A stretch of 64,000 nucleotides of DNA from Treponema denticola (GCF_024181405.1 NZ_CP051302.1:1364001-1428000), one strand, 5' to 3'; counted from the first letter of the stretch, positions 8,660 through 18,418 are shown. Program-made: numbers and translations. The notes: generated from the letters alone by a model not told the origin.

Positions 8660-9127
8660 ATGATTAAAAATGTTTGAAGATTTAACAATGCGGGATTCCA
8701 AAGGGCTGCAAGTCCTTTGGCAGCGCGAGGAAAAGGGATGGGGTCAAAGGGGAAGGGAAAAACCACCGCCCTGAACGGGGGGTTGTCCCTTCCCCTTTTA
8801 GAGGTTATAATAAATGCAGAGGCCTTTAAAGACACTGAAAACAAAGAATTAAAGGAATTTTTAGAATATCTCAAAACCGGCAAAACAAAGAGTGAATTTA
8901 CAAGGAGGATAGAAGAAATGATACAAACAGTAAAACAAAATGAACAAGCAAGACAAGAATATAGATTAATGTCTACTTTTGAAATGGACGCTAGGTATAA
9001 AGGCTTTACGGAAGGCACTTATAACAACAAGAAAGAAACAGCTAAAATATTAAAACAGTTGGGAGACTCGATACAAAAAATTATGCAGGTTACAGGCCTT
9101 CCCGAAGAAGAGATTGAAACACTGTAA
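8660..9127 (+). pseudogene. Decayed Rpn-family nuclease gene
   Basis: A ribosome site (AGGAG) and ATG at 8660 begin a frame like that of the intact copy at 24654-25418 (K-FEDLT), but it is frameshifted within five codons. From about 8803 the C-terminal third resumes (INAEAFKDTENKELKEFLEY and TRRIEEMIQT), with high identity to the intact copy, and ends at 9127. The middle, including the PD-(D/E)XK catalytic part, is missing. In its place is a GC-rich inverted repeat (8746-8758/8786-8798). The frame 8717-9127 is therefore a chimeric artefact. Rpn proteins are recombination-promoting nucleases of the PDDEXK transposase-like family. Confidence 0.82.
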
Positions 9128-9183
9128 ATTAGGGGAAGTACAGCCGGCGAAGCTTCGAGGCTAAGACCCTTTTTCGGACCATT

Positions 9184-9312
9184 GCGGTTTATATTCTTTT
9201 ATTTAACCGCAGCGAGCGCAAAGCGTTGAGCTCACGCTCAAATTCGCAAAGGATTTTTTTTTATGAACCTAAGAAATAAACAGCTAAACTTATGAAAAAG
9301 CTAGCTGTCCGG
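9184..9312 (+). repeat. Hairpin repeat A, copy 3
   Basis: This is a near-full copy: GCGGTT/AACCGC stem, the GTTGAGC/GCTCAA stem, the Shine-Dalgarno-like GCAAAGGA and the 10-codon frame at 9263-9295 (MNLRNKQLNL), one residue different from copy 1. The outer part of the first stem is not conserved. Confidence 0.78.
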
Positions 9313-9329
9313 TTTATGAAATTCCGCTG

Positions 9330-9369
9330 ATAACAGGCCTTTCCTAAGCAGAAATTGAAAAATTTGTAA
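9330..9369 (+). pseudogene. Tail fragment of a second Rpn-family gene
   Basis: Thirteen codons reading ITGLS-stop-AEIEKF match the end of the intact Rpn gene (ITGLSESEIEKL); one glutamate codon has become TAA. Nothing else of this copy is visible, so it is a recombination scar next to repeat A copy 3. Confidence 0.6.
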
Positions 9370-9405
9370 TGCTTAATTAGGAACAGCTTCCTAATTAAGC
9401 ATTAC
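9366..9405 (-). terminator. 18-bp hairpin terminator of the cyclase-to-lipoprotein operon
   Basis: Arms 9366-9383 and 9388-9405 pair perfectly around loop 9384-9387. On the minus strand the stem is followed by AAATTTTT. It lies 17 bases after the lipoprotein stop. Confidence 0.8.
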
Positions 9406-9422
9406 TACTACACCAGGTTTAA

Positions 9423-12395
9423 TTAAGGTGTTATTGCAGAAAACTTAGTATCTCTACTTATTCCCATAGTGTCCTTATTATCCTTATAGGTTTGAAGAGA
9501 AGTTGAAGGAACCTTTATTCCCCCTTCATCCAAGTCAGAGCAGTGCAGAAAAGTATGTGTAAAATTGCAGCCAAGATAACCACGATTAATTTTTACTCCT
9601 TTCAACTTTGTACAGTTCAAAAAACATTCCTTCATATTCTTAACACTTGAGGGAATATCTGGACCTATCGTTAATTCTTTACATCCTCTAAAACAGCTAT
9701 CCATATCCGTAACACTATTCGAAATACCGGGAACTGTGGTTAAACCGGTACAGTTCAAAAAACATTCTTTCATATTCTTAACACTATTAGGAATAGTGGG
9801 AGCTGTGGTTAATTTTTTACACCCGTAAAAACAGCCCTCCATATTCATAACACCATTAGGAATAGATGGAGCTATGGTTAAACCGGTACAGTTCAAAAAA
9901 CATTCCTTCATATTCGTAATGCTTGAAGGAATATTCTCCACAGAAACAAGGTTGCCGCACCCTGAAAAACAATTTTCCATCGAAGTAACGCCTGAAATGC
10001 CGGCGGGCAGTTTAAGCGCAAGTTTTTTAGAGCCGGCTTTTTTTATCCTTTTGTTGAGTTCTCCGGAACCCGAGCTGCTGCCATCAAAGTGATTTTGCGG
10101 TATCTCACCGGTTATTTCGATACGGTTTATTGCAGTTGACGAAACCTGAGGCGAAGTAAGGAAGGCTTCCAACTGATCATACCGTACTTTCGTATGGCTT
10201 GTTAATTTCCCATTATCATCTATTGACCATGTCTGCGTATTGCCGCTGCCTAAATCTTCCGGGGTTACGGTGAACCTATCATTATAAGCCCCTACATCCG
10301 TACTGCCGCCCAACATCATTAGTACCTTTTCGCCGGCACCATAGGATTCCGGAGTAATACAGGCAGCCTTTGGTTTCGCTATAGGTTCACTTTTGTCAAT
10401 TTCTATTTTGACAAGGTAGTCGCTTATCGAGTTCTTTCCTAAATACACATCATTGCCGTCTTGCAGGGTACCGTTGCTTTCCCATTTCCCTACACAGGCT
10501 TCGCCGCCCATGATAAACTCACCGTCACTCATACCCGGATAAGGAGCGCCTGCTACATAAACGCCTTTTCCCAGAGTGCTTGTATTATTCTTAATCGTGC
10601 CGCCATGCATCTTAAAAGTACCGTTTTCACCCACATACACGCCGCCGCCGTATTGACTTGCGGTACAACCCTTTATTTCCGTATCTATCAAGATAATGTT
10701 ACCATGGTTGTGTACATAAATGCCGCCTCCATTCTTTGTTGCCGTACAGTCTTTGATAATAACATCTACTGTTGTCAATTCTCCTGATAAACCACTGTAG
10801 ATCGCACCGCCGCCATTGTCAGTATCGGGATTCTTTCCATTTTGGAGCGTCAGCTTTTCAAGAGTCAATACGCCGTGTAGCCTCATATCAAAAATAAAGG
10901 TTGTATCATCAGCATCCAATATATCGGTATTCTTATTAGAGCCCATTATTTTAACGGTTCGACTTACATTAATTTGGTTATTCGGTCCAGGAGCTTTAAT
11001 TTTGCCGGTGATTTTGATTATGTCGGCACCGCCGCTAGACTGTTCTACCTCGGTTTTAAGCTTGGTCCATGGATTAATATCGCCGCTCTTAATCTCTAAG
11101 ACCGTACCTTTTCTTACTTTAACATAAAACTCTTTAGCAGTGCCCGCAGCAAAACCCTCACCGCCTGTAGTCAGGCTTATTTTATATTCTATCTCATGAC
11201 CAAGATTAGATGGAGCCTCCAACGTTATATCAACCTCGGTATTAGAGCCGCTGTTGATGCCTCTAACCTCACTCCATACACCGGATGTTTTCCGGAAGAG
11301 TTTTCCTGCTATGCTTGCACCGGTTGTTTCCGTTTTTGCCTTAACCGTAATCGACGATTCGGTACTTATTAGATACGGACTGCTTGAGTTACCTGCTTGT
11401 GTAGATATGTCTTTTGAATTATAGTACAGCTTTGCATCTTCCGCCTTCGTTGCAGGGGTTGATACGTGAATGTCAGAAGATTTTAAGCCTGCTTCATCTA
11501 TAAGAGTGAATGTATAGTTTTTTCTTGCAGTCTTTACTTCCGTATCCGTTCTATAACGCAATGCCCAAGAATCGTTATTGAGAGCACCATTCCATGAGGG
11601 AGCTGCCGGCGAAGTCTCATCACCTGAAAGATCAAGAACTTCGGTTGAAGCAAGCAGTCGGCCGCTTGGTTCAAAGGCTGTATTTCCCGATGTAAACGCT
11701 ATCGCAGCCGAATCACCGCCTGTTACGGACAGCTCTTCAATGTCCTTCTGCCGCTTTCCGGCAGAAGATCCGGTACCCGCCGTTTCGGTCATATCTTCGG
11801 CTTTCAATATAATAACGTAATAATACTTACCGCCTATAGGGTTTGCCGTTTTACCGATTGTTATGGAAGAACTGAGTTTAGGAGCTGTATCCGCCTTTAG
11901 GTTCAGACTGAACTTCTTATTGAATTTTCTGCCGTCTGTGGAAGTGAGGGTAATTTCGGGGCTTATGTTACCCGTACCCCACTCATAGTCTTTCAAAAAG
12001 CCTGACTTGTATGTGAGCCTCAATGCCGTTTTGTCAGGTGTCTGCTCCAAAGTGTAGTGCGCGCCGTATGTCGTCTGCGTTAAAAGCCCGGGAAAATTTA
12101 TAATCTTCTGCACGTCTGCTGCTGAGGACGTTGACGTAGGCGTAATTAAGCTGAATTTTCTCGGGTTATGCAGTTTAATCGTAAGCGTTACAGGCGAATC
12201 CGACGGTATGCACAGTGCTCCGTCATTACTTATTTGATAGGGCTTATCGATGCTGAATCCTGTAGGAACGACTTCACTCGACCAGTAACCTAAGAATTCT
12301 TCAGGATTATCTATAAATTGTTTACAGCTTGTAAATACAATGGCAGTTGTCAGCAATACCGCTGAAATTAGTAAAATCTTTAAAATTTTTTTCAT
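9423..12395 (-). CDS. Surface lipoprotein with beta-helix and Treponema-type leucine-rich repeats
   Basis: The start at 12395 has a GGAG ribosome site and gives 990 residues. A signal peptide ends in the lipobox VFTSC, so the protein is lipidated. The first 450 residues look like cadherin/Ig-like strands. The middle has Pmp-like right-handed beta-helix rungs (GGGAIYSG, NGGGIYVHN, YGGGVYVGE). The last 200 residues hold about five BspA/TpLRR repeats of 23 residues (NMKECFLNCTGLT, FYGCKKLT). The DNA of the repeats is nearly identical in places (9617-9640, 9748-9775, 9886-9912), so copy number could change by recombination. A surface adhesin role is inferred from BspA/LrrA proteins. It is the last gene of the operon. 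Confidence 0.85.
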   Translation of the reverse strand: MKKILKILLISAVLLTTAIVFTSCKQFIDNPEEFLGYWSSEVVPTGFSIDKPYQISNDGALCIPSDSPVTLTIKLHNPRKFSLITPTSTSSAADVQKIINFPGLLTQTTYGAHYTLEQTPDKTALRLTYKSGFLKDYEWGTGNISPEITLTSTDGRKFNKKFSLNLKADTAPKLSSSITIGKTANPIGGKYYYVIILKAEDMTETAGTGSSAGKRQKDIEELSVTGGDSAAIAFTSGNTAFEPSGRLLASTEVLDLSGDETSPAAPSWNGALNNDSWALRYRTDTEVKTARKNYTFTLIDEAGLKSSDIHVSTPATKAEDAKLYYNSKDISTQAGNSSSPYLISTESSITVKAKTETTGASIAGKLFRKTSGVWSEVRGINSGSNTEVDITLEAPSNLGHEIEYKISLTTGGEGFAAGTAKEFYVKVRKGTVLEIKSGDINPWTKLKTEVEQSSGGADIIKITGKIKAPGPNNQINVSRTVKIMGSNKNTDILDADDTTFIFDMRLHGVLTLEKLTLQNGKNPDTDNGGGAIYSGLSGELTTVDVIIKDCTATKNGGGIYVHNHGNIILIDTEIKGCTASQYGGGVYVGENGTFKMHGGTIKNNTSTLGKGVYVAGAPYPGMSDGEFIMGGEACVGKWESNGTLQDGNDVYLGKNSISDYLVKIEIDKSEPIAKPKAACITPESYGAGEKVLMMLGGSTDVGAYNDRFTVTPEDLGSGNTQTWSIDDNGKLTSHTKVRYDQLEAFLTSPQVSSTAINRIEITGEIPQNHFDGSSSGSGELNKRIKKAGSKKLALKLPAGISGVTSMENCFSGCGNLVSVENIPSSITNMKECFLNCTGLTIAPSIPNGVMNMEGCFYGCKKLTTAPTIPNSVKNMKECFLNCTGLTTVPGISNSVTDMDSCFRGCKELTIGPDIPSSVKNMKECFLNCTKLKGVKINRGYLGCNFTHTFLHCSDLDEGGIKVPSTSLQTYKDNKDTMGISRDTKFSAITP

Positions 12396-12409
12396 AAAAA
12401 ACTCCAATG

Positions 12410-13621
12410 CTAGAATTCCCACCCTACGGAAAGAGATGGCTGTACTATGTATTTGGGAAAACCTGTTCTAAACGGAATTATATGATCGAGATTTACTTCG
12501 ATATATAATTTTTTATAAACATAAACTTGTAAGGCTGTTCCTAAATTCATTGTCAACCCCCAATACCATGATTTTGGGCTTTTAAACTCGGGAAAAACAA
12601 ATTGTGTATTTACCACAAATGCAGTGCCGAAACCCAGGTGAGCATCAAAATTGAGCCGATGCCTTATTATAGGTTTCATGTAGACGGCCTGTATACCGGC
12701 TAAAAGAAGTCCTGCAGACAGGGTATAATCCGAGTCTTTTTTTCTTAAGTCCATTCCCGAACCGGTAAAGTTAAATCCGAAATTTCCATAGGAACGCTTT
12801 ATCGGCACAAAACTAAACCTTAAAACACCGCTTAAGGCAGCAAAATCTTTTCCGAAGTATTCTTTAAAAAGCTTGTTCCCTGCAAAGCCGTTAAAGGCAT
12901 AGCCGCCTGACAGATAAATATCGACAGGTTTTTGAAATTTAAATGTCATTTTCTGTTTTGAATCTTTTAAACCGCTTGGGTCGGTAACAACAAATTCATA
13001 TTCTCCAGGATTGATTCTCAACATATTAAAACTTATTTTTGCCTTGGTTCCGTTAGCACTTATCTCTAAAATTTTGCCGAAAATGGGAGCTCCACCTTCC
13101 TTTTTAAGAGCAAAGGTGGTTTCTTCCCTAAAATTCTTGCCTGAAAGACTTACAACATCACTATATTCTTCATCAAAATAGACCGCAGTAGGAGAAACAG
13201 AATAAGTTTCAGGCTGATAAGCCACAAGAATGTCAAAATAACGGTCTGCACTTACGGCATCCACCTGACCGAGAAGGTTTATAACCTTTACCCTGTACCG
13301 ATACTTTCCGGCAGGTAAGGAAACATCAAGAGAATTTTTCTTTAATTTCTTTTTATCTATAATAACCCACTTGCCGTTTTTTTCTTTTCTTTCAAGCTCG
13401 AATTCAAAATGCAAGATACCTTCTACATTTTCCCAAGAAAGTGTTTGATAAAAAACCGTTTTTTTCCCTTCCGTTTCAATAATATAATTTTTCTTTACTT
13501 CAGTATTCTTTTCAGCATTTTGATTTTTATCTTCAACCTTTTGAGCAAAAGCTCCCAAAGAGAATAAAAACAGCAAAAATAAAATCACTAAATTCCTGGT
13601 AAATATTCTTTTATCTTCCAT
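12410..13621 (-). CDS. Predicted outer-membrane protein with fibronectin/IPT-like N-terminal part
   Basis: The frame opens at 13639, but the ATG at 13621 has a GGGAGT ribosome site five bases upstream, giving 403 residues. A signal peptide ends at FSLGAFAQ. Residues 45-140 resemble a fibronectin-like fold, and 140-230 an IPT-like module (VSLSGKNFREETTF). The rest alternates hydrophobic and polar residues and ends in an aromatic residue (SLSVGWEF), as outer-membrane barrels do. I do not recognise a specific family. It lies between the FecR-domain protein and the lipoprotein, with gaps of 10 bases or fewer on one side and 14 on the other, so the three probably act at the envelope together. Confidence 0.75.
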   Translation of the reverse strand: MEDKRIFTRNLVILFLLFLFSLGAFAQKVEDKNQNAEKNTEVKKNYIIETEGKKTVFYQTLSWENVEGILHFEFELERKEKNGKWVIIDKKKLKKNSLDVSLPAGKYRYRVKVINLLGQVDAVSADRYFDILVAYQPETYSVSPTAVYFDEEYSDVVSLSGKNFREETTFALKKEGGAPIFGKILEISANGTKAKISFNMLRINPGEYEFVVTDPSGLKDSKQKMTFKFQKPVDIYLSGGYAFNGFAGNKLFKEYFGKDFAALSGVLRFSFVPIKRSYGNFGFNFTGSGMDLRKKDSDYTLSAGLLLAGIQAVYMKPIIRHRLNFDAHLGFGTAFVVNTQFVFPEFKSPKSWYWGLTMNLGTALQVYVYKKLYIEVNLDHIIPFRTGFPKYIVQPSLSVGWEF

Positions 13622-16385
13622 AAAGGACTCCCGTTTCATCGGTTTCTACATTATCTTTTTTAGGTAAGTCGATGTCAAAGCGCTTTCTTGAAGGAGTTCC
13701 GGTTTGAAACACCAATCCGCTGTCCAAACGCCGTTCCGCAATAACTTCTATAAAGAATGCACCGCGCGATAATCGGCTTAAATCCTTAAATTCATAAACA
13801 AGATCCCCCGCTCCAGGTTTCGCTTTAATTTCGGTGCTTGCAATTATTTTGTTTTTTTCGTTATACAATTTCATAACATAGTGAGTTGCCTTATCAACAG
13901 GCTTCCACTTAAAGACTATACTTCGATGTGAAGAAAAGAAGGGAATGCCTAAGACTTCTTTTTCTCCCGGGAATATAAACATTGTCCTTGGAAGGGGCGG
14001 TATGGGCAAAACCGTAAATGCGGAATATTTTTCCGATGAAATATCGAAGCCGTCTTCGGTTTCGGCTATTACCTTCCAGCGGTATTTTCCTGATACTAAA
14101 GGCGGAAGCTGCACCTTATACCCCGCATCTTTTAAAGCAAAAACGGGAGCACTTACACCTACCTTTTCCAAAATAAATTCCACACCTACAGGCGGATGAA
14201 CGGACGACCACTCTGCCTGAGAAGGATTAAGAGCGGCTTCTATACCGTCAATCTTTGCACCTTCGGCAGGTTTTAACAGCTCTACAGGCCTCAAATGTTT
14301 TGCCGTAAAGCCGTGTGCCTGAGACTTTCCAAATTTTCTGCTTGAAGTCAATGTTGCATTTGCAAAGGCCTGTATATTCAATATGTAATCCCCGTCTTCA
14401 AATTTACCCATAGCAATTTCTATTTCGGTTTTTGAAGCAAAAAGGTCTTCATAAAGAGGTTTAGATCCGGGAATTCTGTCCGTCAGTTTTACCTGATAAT
14501 AATCTGCGCCTTCTACCGGTTTCCAGTTAAATTTGCTTTTACGTCCGGGCACTATTACAATGCTAGTTTTCGCATTGTCCAGTTCAGGCTTATCGAGAAG
14601 AGGAATAACGTTTAATTTTTTTACGTCAGATACATACTGCTTTCCGTCCAGTTCGGTACATACGCGCCAATACCATTTGCCTTCGGGCAAAACAATTCCT
14701 TCAATGCCTAAACCTTTGACAGCCTTATTAACGGTAAGTTTTTTAAAATCTTCGGTATCCGAAACCTGAAAAATCTGTTCCGAATCGAAATTACTCTTCC
14801 ATGTAAAAAAGGTGTCTCCTGTCAGAGGTTGAAGCAAACTATAATCATTAGGTGGAAATACGGCACGCAAAATAATCTCGGAGTCCATAGTTATAAAAGA
14901 GGCAACATCACTTATGCCGATTTCGTTTTCTTTTGCATCAAGAGAAGCAACGGTCATAAAATACTCACCGTTAGGCAAAAGTTTTGAAGCTTCTTTTAAG
15001 TCCAAATAGCTCGTTATAACTATATCGTTTATAAGAACATCGGTCATCGCCTTATCTCTGGCTATTTTTACCCTGTATTTTTCCGCATCCAAATTGGGCT
15101 TCCATGAAAAGGTAAGGCCCTTTCCCTTCGAGGTATCCATAACCTTTTTCATATAAAGAAGTTTAGGTTTCTCGGCTTCTTCGGTCTTTTTTATACGGAA
15201 AACAGAAACATCCGAGGCTTGAGCTTTAAATGAAGAATCGAATCCGTATTTTGGAAGAACACGCCAATACCAAGTTCCTTCCGTCAACTCCGAAAGCGAA
15301 AAAGATTCCGTACTCGAATTCTTTACCACTTTGGGATTTTCCATATTCTTATTGTCTGCAATTTCAACCGTGTAATATGAAGAAAGCTCATTACCCTCCC
15401 ATAAAAATCTGATATTGGGAGGATTTGTATTATATGCAAAGGTTTTTTCCGCTTCAGGAAGAAGATTTAACGGGGCCGGAGCCTTTATAACCGTTACTTT
15501 TCCGGATACGGTATCTTCTTCAGACCCTGACTTAGACGCCAATCTCCAGTGCAAGGCTCCGCTGTCGTGCCTGACGGTAAATTCTTTTAAACCTCGGACA
15601 TCATATCTTTTAGTGTCTACGCTAAAATTGCTCAAAGGAGAAGTTTCAAGGAATATTTCTTCATTATTGGGAAAGGAAGATTGCCACTTAAACTTAATAT
15701 CGACACCTAAATCATCCCTCGATTGATTTAAGATTCTCGTATTTTTACCCGGGCTTATCATAACTAACTTGGCCGCCTGCCCCTGCTGTAAAACTGAACC
15801 GGATTCAAGAACTTCGGTTTCTCCGGTTTTACTGCCTGTAACGGAAACGGAACCTTCTTCTACCGCAAGCTGAAGACTTTCAGCATCACCTTTTTGCACA
15901 TGCAATACCGAGCCTTTTTCGATGTTTATGTCTGCATTATTCGATTTTAAACGTAAATTATTGTTTGCTGTTTTTGCCGAAACCGAGCCCGAATTCAAAT
16001 TAAGCTCGGATTCTTCATTTTTGGCAAAAATCTGAACCATAGTGTTTGAGTCAACTTCGACTACATTGCCTGCATCTTCACTTCCCAAAAAATGAATGGT
16101 TGCCAAGGCTTCATTTGCGGTTCTTATCGTATCTCCGTTATATAAATAAGAATTTTGAACGGGACGGTCCCATACGGCTCTATCGTTGAATTTACGCTGA
16201 ACGGTTTTGTATTTGTATTCAATGGTAGCTATAGGAGTATCCGTGCGTTCAAATGTTCTGTTTAGCTCCTTTACAAACAAAAACAAGTCTAAAGATATAA
16301 CCGCCAGAGAAACAATGACCACAACAAGGTCTAAAAAATTACTGTTTGTTTTGGGCTTGAATGTCGTATTTCTTTTCGTCTTCAT
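13611..16385 (-). CDS. Membrane-anchored FecR-domain protein with fibronectin-like repeats
   Basis: This 924-residue protein has one N-terminal transmembrane helix (LDLVVVIVSLAVISLDLFLFV, about 19-40), leaving the rest periplasmic. A FecR domain follows at about 75-200 (NGDTIRTANEALATIHF, AKTANNNLRLKS, EEGSVSV). After it come about six fibronectin-type repeats, each with a WYWRV, KFNWKPV or similar tryptophan motif. Classical FecR relays signals to a sigma factor, but none is encoded nearby; here the upstream overlapping gene is an adenylate cyclase. The overlap of 47 bases with the cyclase 3' end is long, though no later ATG is available near the helix. Confidence 0.82.
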   Translation of the reverse strand: MKTKRNTTFKPKTNSNFLDLVVVIVSLAVISLDLFLFVKELNRTFERTDTPIATIEYKYKTVQRKFNDRAVWDRPVQNSYLYNGDTIRTANEALATIHFLGSEDAGNVVEVDSNTMVQIFAKNEESELNLNSGSVSAKTANNNLRLKSNNADINIEKGSVLHVQKGDAESLQLAVEEGSVSVTGSKTGETEVLESGSVLQQGQAAKLVMISPGKNTRILNQSRDDLGVDIKFKWQSSFPNNEEIFLETSPLSNFSVDTKRYDVRGLKEFTVRHDSGALHWRLASKSGSEEDTVSGKVTVIKAPAPLNLLPEAEKTFAYNTNPPNIRFLWEGNELSSYYTVEIADNKNMENPKVVKNSSTESFSLSELTEGTWYWRVLPKYGFDSSFKAQASDVSVFRIKKTEEAEKPKLLYMKKVMDTSKGKGLTFSWKPNLDAEKYRVKIARDKAMTDVLINDIVITSYLDLKEASKLLPNGEYFMTVASLDAKENEIGISDVASFITMDSEIILRAVFPPNDYSLLQPLTGDTFFTWKSNFDSEQIFQVSDTEDFKKLTVNKAVKGLGIEGIVLPEGKWYWRVCTELDGKQYVSDVKKLNVIPLLDKPELDNAKTSIVIVPGRKSKFNWKPVEGADYYQVKLTDRIPGSKPLYEDLFASKTEIEIAMGKFEDGDYILNIQAFANATLTSSRKFGKSQAHGFTAKHLRPVELLKPAEGAKIDGIEAALNPSQAEWSSVHPPVGVEFILEKVGVSAPVFALKDAGYKVQLPPLVSGKYRWKVIAETEDGFDISSEKYSAFTVLPIPPLPRTMFIFPGEKEVLGIPFFSSHRSIVFKWKPVDKATHYVMKLYNEKNKIIASTEIKAKPGAGDLVYEFKDLSRLSRGAFFIEVIAERRLDSGLVFQTGTPSRKRFDIDLPKKDNVETDETGVLYGR

Positions 16386-18249
16386 TTACATCTACCTTAT
16401 TTAAATCGGGAGTAGGAATTCCTAATTTTTCTCTAACTTGAGCTAAAGTTTTTGGGCCTTTTTCTCCCGCTCCGGGAATGCCGGTTTCTTCAGGCATATT
16501 GATAACCGCAAACATTCTTAAAGGAGCCGATTTTCCTTTAACCGTAACCGAGGGCATTTCTTCAACCAAGACCTTATCTTTTACAAGCCGATAAGTGTTT
16601 TCGGTAATAAGAATATCCGTTCCGAGAGGCTTATTTAAGGCTTCGGTACGGGAGGCCAAGTTTACGGCATCGCCTATTACCGTATATTCCATCCTCTTTT
16701 TGGAACCTATCTGACCTGCAACAACAGGGCCCGAGTTAATACCGCAGCCTATTCGGATTATAGGCTTTTTATCGCCTCCCCTTCCTTGATTGAAGATAAT
16801 CAGTGCGGCTCTCATCCTTAAAGCAGCCCTTATACAGTTAAGAGCATCCTTTCTCGGATTTCCCGCACTTGTGGGAGCTCCCCAAACAGCCATAACGGCA
16901 TCACCTATAAATTTATCTACTACACCATGGGTATCGTTTACGCACTCTACCATCTGGGTCATGTATTCGTTGAGGAATTCTACAACCTCATTCGGTTCAA
17001 GTTTTTCGGAAATTGCCGTAAATGAGCGTATATCCGAGAAGAAAATGGTCGTTTCCTTTGTTTCGCCTCCCAGTGCGAGCTCACCCTTCATAGCAAGCTC
17101 TGCAATTTCCTTGTTTATAAAGCGGCCGAAAGAATCCTTGAGTCTTTCTCTTTCAGCCAAGCCCTTGCCCATTCTTACAAAGCTGTTTGTTAAAAGGCCT
17201 ATTTCATCCTTTGTTTTAGCCTTTAGATCGAGTTCATAATTGCCCTGCTCTATTTCGCCGGCAGCCGAGGCAAGAGCCTTAACCGGAGAACTGATCGATT
17301 TGGAGAAAAACCAGATAAAAAGGATTGCAAGAGCCAAAACCGCAATGCCTAAAGTAACATTTTTAAAGGTTGACCTGACTACGGGTTCCAAAACCTTATC
17401 GGCCTCGGCTGTAGTCAAAACAGCAAGATCGGCTATCGAAATTTTTCTGTATGCACCGAACTGTTTTTTTCCTTCCTTGTCGGTAAAAAGGATTTGCCTG
17501 TTCATGTCGCCTTTTTCGCGCATTTCTATAAAAAGTTTTGAATCGCTTATGTTAATTCCGTTTTTGGTAAGCTCAAAATCGGGATGAATCAAAATATCGC
17601 CCAAATTATTTACAAGATAGGTTGTTTGGAGTTTTCCCGTACCTATATTCTCGGATAGGGTCTCAGCCGAAAAGAAGATTACCAACCCCTGATCCAAGCC
17701 TTTTTCCTTATACGGATAAAAAAGAACAAGGATGGGCTCTCCAAAAAACGGAGAAGCATTTATAACCTGCTCGATGCCTTTTTCCGCCTGAATAGCCGTA
17801 TCCATTTCGTTTTCGATAAATTCGTCGATAGCGGAATAATCCAATTCACGGGAAAGGAAAAAGTTGGTACTAACGAGTTTTCGATAAATACGCTTATTCA
17901 TTCTTGCATCGGTAACCAAAACAGCCGCTACCTGAGGGTTTCTTTCAAAATAAAAATCGGCAGTCTGCTTTGCTATGCCTGACCCGGTTTCGGTCGAGTT
18001 AAGAACATCCAAGAACAAAAAAGCATTGGCCTTTATCGACAAAAGTTCTTTTTCTGCTGCAGCTCCGGCTTGAAAATTTACAGTCCTGTTGCTTTCTTCA
18101 GACATGGTTTGAATATCTTCACCTACAAACCATGTAACAAGGCCTGTTATAGTGCCCAGAGAAAACACAACCAAAATCGAAATAATAGTTATCAGTTTAG
18201 CACCGATTGAGAATTTGACCTTCTCGTTTACACCCTCATTTTTTAACAT
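16339..18249 (-). CDS. Membrane class III adenylate cyclase with extracytoplasmic sensor and HAMP
   Basis: The start at 18249 has a GGAG ribosome site and gives 636 residues. There is one transmembrane helix near 20-42, a Cache-like sensor to about 300, a second helix (NVTLGIAVLALAILFIWFF) and HAMP (SPVKALASAAGEIEQGNY). The cyclase domain carries both metal aspartates: FFSDIRSFT and IGDAVMAVWG. The substrate and transition-state region is KKRMEYTVIGDAVNLASR. It should make cAMP (guanylate is less likely, from overall similarity) in response to a periplasmic ligand. It is the first gene of the operon with the FecR protein, the outer-membrane protein and the lipoprotein. Confidence 0.9.
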   Translation of the reverse strand: MLKNEGVNEKVKFSIGAKLITIISILVVFSLGTITGLVTWFVGEDIQTMSEESNRTVNFQAGAAAEKELLSIKANAFLFLDVLNSTETGSGIAKQTADFYFERNPQVAAVLVTDARMNKRIYRKLVSTNFFLSRELDYSAIDEFIENEMDTAIQAEKGIEQVINASPFFGEPILVLFYPYKEKGLDQGLVIFFSAETLSENIGTGKLQTTYLVNNLGDILIHPDFELTKNGINISDSKLFIEMREKGDMNRQILFTDKEGKKQFGAYRKISIADLAVLTTAEADKVLEPVVRSTFKNVTLGIAVLALAILFIWFFSKSISSPVKALASAAGEIEQGNYELDLKAKTKDEIGLLTNSFVRMGKGLAERERLKDSFGRFINKEIAELAMKGELALGGETKETTIFFSDIRSFTAISEKLEPNEVVEFLNEYMTQMVECVNDTHGVVDKFIGDAVMAVWGAPTSAGNPRKDALNCIRAALRMRAALIIFNQGRGGDKKPIIRIGCGINSGPVVAGQIGSKKRMEYTVIGDAVNLASRTEALNKPLGTDILITENTYRLVKDKVLVEEMPSVTVKGKSAPLRMFAVINMPEETGIPGAGEKGPKTLAQVREKLGIPTPDLNKVDVNEDEKKYDIQAQNKQ

Positions 18250-18418
18250 AATTTCTCCAAAAAAAATAAGCATTACAATTATTATTATATGTACAGTTTA
18301 TCACAAAAAAACAAAATCTTCAATAAATTCGACGAAAAAATAGAATTTTATTCACTTAAAGGCAATTCTAAAAATTCCGATAATCTTTATAGCAATAAAA
18401 GTTTTTTTGGAGGAATAG

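Noticed and set aside
8322-8663. 113-codon plus-strand frame in the hairpin array, and the 53-codon frame at 8407-8568
   Set aside because: Both cross repeat A and hairpins. The 53-codon frame has a good ribosome site, but in the comM copy the same start gives only six codons before a stop.
8717-9127. 136-codon frame as an intact protein
   Set aside because: Its first 30 residues come from the GC-rich plug; only the C-terminal third is real family sequence.
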